NCBI GenBank assembly: GCA_902766215.1
Contig: CACXCV010000195.1
Coordinates: forward strand, 1 to 6,633
Direction: 5' to 3'
DNA length: 6,633 nt
DNA from: Oscillospiraceae bacterium
GTDB lineage: Bacteria; Bacillota; Clostridia; Oscillospirales; Oscillospiraceae
Part shown: in pieces, positions 6,128 through 6,633 of the stretch
Layout of the letters: each line of letters begins with the position of its first letter
How positions within the stretch are numbered: position 1 is the first letter of the stretch
The notes under the pieces: model-generated
Told to the model about the DNA's origin: nothing
Seen by the model: only the letters and a program-made list of their open reading frames with translations
The model's database searches: none
Program-made: the position numbers and the translations under genes

Positions 6128-6380
6128 CCACGGTGCCGTCCGCATTGTCATAGAAGCCGCCGAAAAAGTCCGGCAGCGACTCACCGCGATAGTAGTCCAT
6201 AAATGCGATTCGCAGTCCCATGCTGATGCGGGACATGGTCAGGGGATCCGGCAGCTGATCCACCGTGCCTGGCTGGGCCGTGCCGCCGGGCTGCGAGCCG
6301 ACCAAAGCGGTTGTGACCAGAAGACAAAGCAGGAGGAGCTGGGACACCACACGAAGCGGCCAAGATTTGCGCTGTTTCAT
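5958..6380 (-). pseudogene. Truncated second S1 protease paralogue (signal peptide and part of pro-region)
   Basis: The start MKQRKSWPLR, the signal peptide core with LVTTALVGSQPGGTAQPGTV, LTMSRIS and VMCLTDTSEAVL closely match the neighbouring protease, with a short gap near residue 65. The match continues to about residue 140 (EVKYSFVQLVEVDRAL against EVKYSSNQLKSLYKTL) and then stops. Beyond 5958 the frame stays open to 5598 but reads antisense through the lipoprotein fragment and hairpin copy 2, giving Arg/Pro-rich sequence without S1 motifs. The rest of the pro-region and the whole catalytic domain are gone. The start has GGAGG (6390-6394), nine bases upstream, as in the paralogue. If translated, it would be a secreted fragment with a junk tail. 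Confidence 0.75.
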
Positions 6381-6411
6381 ATTCGGGCGCCTCCATATTT
6401 TTTGTACATCC

Positions 6412-6440
6412 AGAATATCACTGTAATTCCAGTCGTGCAA
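6412..6440 (-). promoter_or_regulatory. Promoter of the truncated protease paralogue
   Basis: Minus-strand TTGCAC (plus-strand 6435-6440), a 17-base spacer, then TATTCT (6412-6417). Box sequences, spacing and flanking bases (for example CAGAATAyCACTG on the plus strand) match the promoter of protease gene 1. A 6-bp AT-rich inverted repeat (AAGATT 6454-6459, AATCTT 6464-6469) lies upstream. Confidence 0.6.
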
Positions 6441-6493
6441 GCGTGCAATTCGCAAGATTTTTCAATCTTTTCTTGTACAGGTTGTATAAGCAC

Positions 6494-6534
6494 CCCGCCC
6501 CGGCGGCAGGCCAAAAGGCCCGCCGCCGGGGCGG
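6494..6534. repeat. 41-base hairpin repeat, copy 3
   Basis: Third identical copy, same orientation. It lies 25 bases after the stop of the minus-strand gene at the right edge and upstream of the truncated protease paralogue, so it could terminate the former. Flanks differ from the other copies (AGATTT on the right instead of TTGTGC). Confidence 0.85.
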
Positions 6535-6559
6535 AGATTTCATCCATTGTGAATCGCGC

Positions 6560-6631
6560 TCAGCTGGCCTTGCGCCGGCCCGAGAGCAGCAGCACCGCCA
6601 GCAGCAGAATGGGGAAGCAGATGGCCGACAG
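6560..6631 (-). CDS. C-terminal end of a membrane-anchored protein (partial)
   Basis: The last 23 codons and a TGA stop are present; the rest lies beyond the right edge. The peptide is a hydrophobic stretch, SAICFPILLLAVLLL, followed by the short basic tail SGRRKAS. A single C-terminal transmembrane helix with a positive tail fits a sortase-anchored surface protein or a simple tail-anchored or membrane protein. Any LPXTG-type motif would lie outside the window, so the class cannot be decided. The frame is chosen because it alone has a clear membrane segment and ends in a stop just before hairpin copy 3. Confidence 0.55.
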   Translation of the reverse strand: MSAICFPILLLAVLLLSGRRKAS

Positions 6632-6633
6632 CA

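Noticed and set aside
6454..6475. Intrinsic terminator on the plus strand (AAGATT/AATCTT stem followed by TTTTCTT)
   Set aside because: The stem is 6 bp and AT-rich, and no plus-strand gene other than the decayed fragment could use it; more likely promoter-flanking sequence.
4169..6534. CRISPR-like array from the three identical repeats
   Set aside because: Spacing is about 780 and 1,500 bases, with coding sequence between copies and no cas genes.

Overview
The window looks like chromosomal DNA from a GC-rich member of the Clostridia, most likely the Oscillospiraceae/Ruminococcaceae group (Faecalibacterium, Subdoligranulum or Gemmiger type). The grounds are strong AGGAGG-type ribosome binding sites, sigma-A promoters (TTGACA/TATAAT with 17-base spacers), a CarD-like regulator, GC-rich housekeeping genes, and a secreted serine protease family. 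The assignment to a group is inference; no rRNA or marker phylogeny was available.

Left part (1-4095), housekeeping. The 5' end of a CarD/CdnL-type regulator runs leftward off the edge. Facing away from it is rpsT (ribosomal protein S20) behind a near-consensus promoter, followed by a DUF2461 gene with no clear terminator between them. A 17-bp GC-rich hairpin separates DUF2461 from a convergent 115-residue protein of unknown function, which has its own good promoter. Next is a two-gene base excision repair unit, ung and an exonuclease III-type AP endonuclease, whose coding regions overlap by 10 bases. Then comes hpt (hypoxanthine phosphoribosyltransferase) behind a TTGACA-17-TAAAAT promoter.

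Right part (4096-6633), accessory and decayed. There are two tandem paralogous genes on the minus strand for secreted chymotrypsin-fold (S1) proteases. They share signal peptide, pro-region, Shine-Dalgarno spacing and promoter (TTGCAy-17-TATTCT). Neither can make a normal enzyme as read. The first is complete except for a single in-frame TAG between the catalytic His and Asp. The second keeps only about 140 N-terminal residues and then runs tail-to-tail into the first 30 or so codons of a plus-strand lipoprotein gene, as a single deletion across a convergent gene pair would leave it. Three identical 41-base hairpin repeats, all in the same orientation, punctuate this part. The right edge holds the C-terminal membrane anchor of another minus-strand gene.

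The most unusual signals are the triad-splitting amber codon, the tail-to-tail gene fusion and the three-copy hairpin. No clearly new defence, RNA or mobile system is visible.
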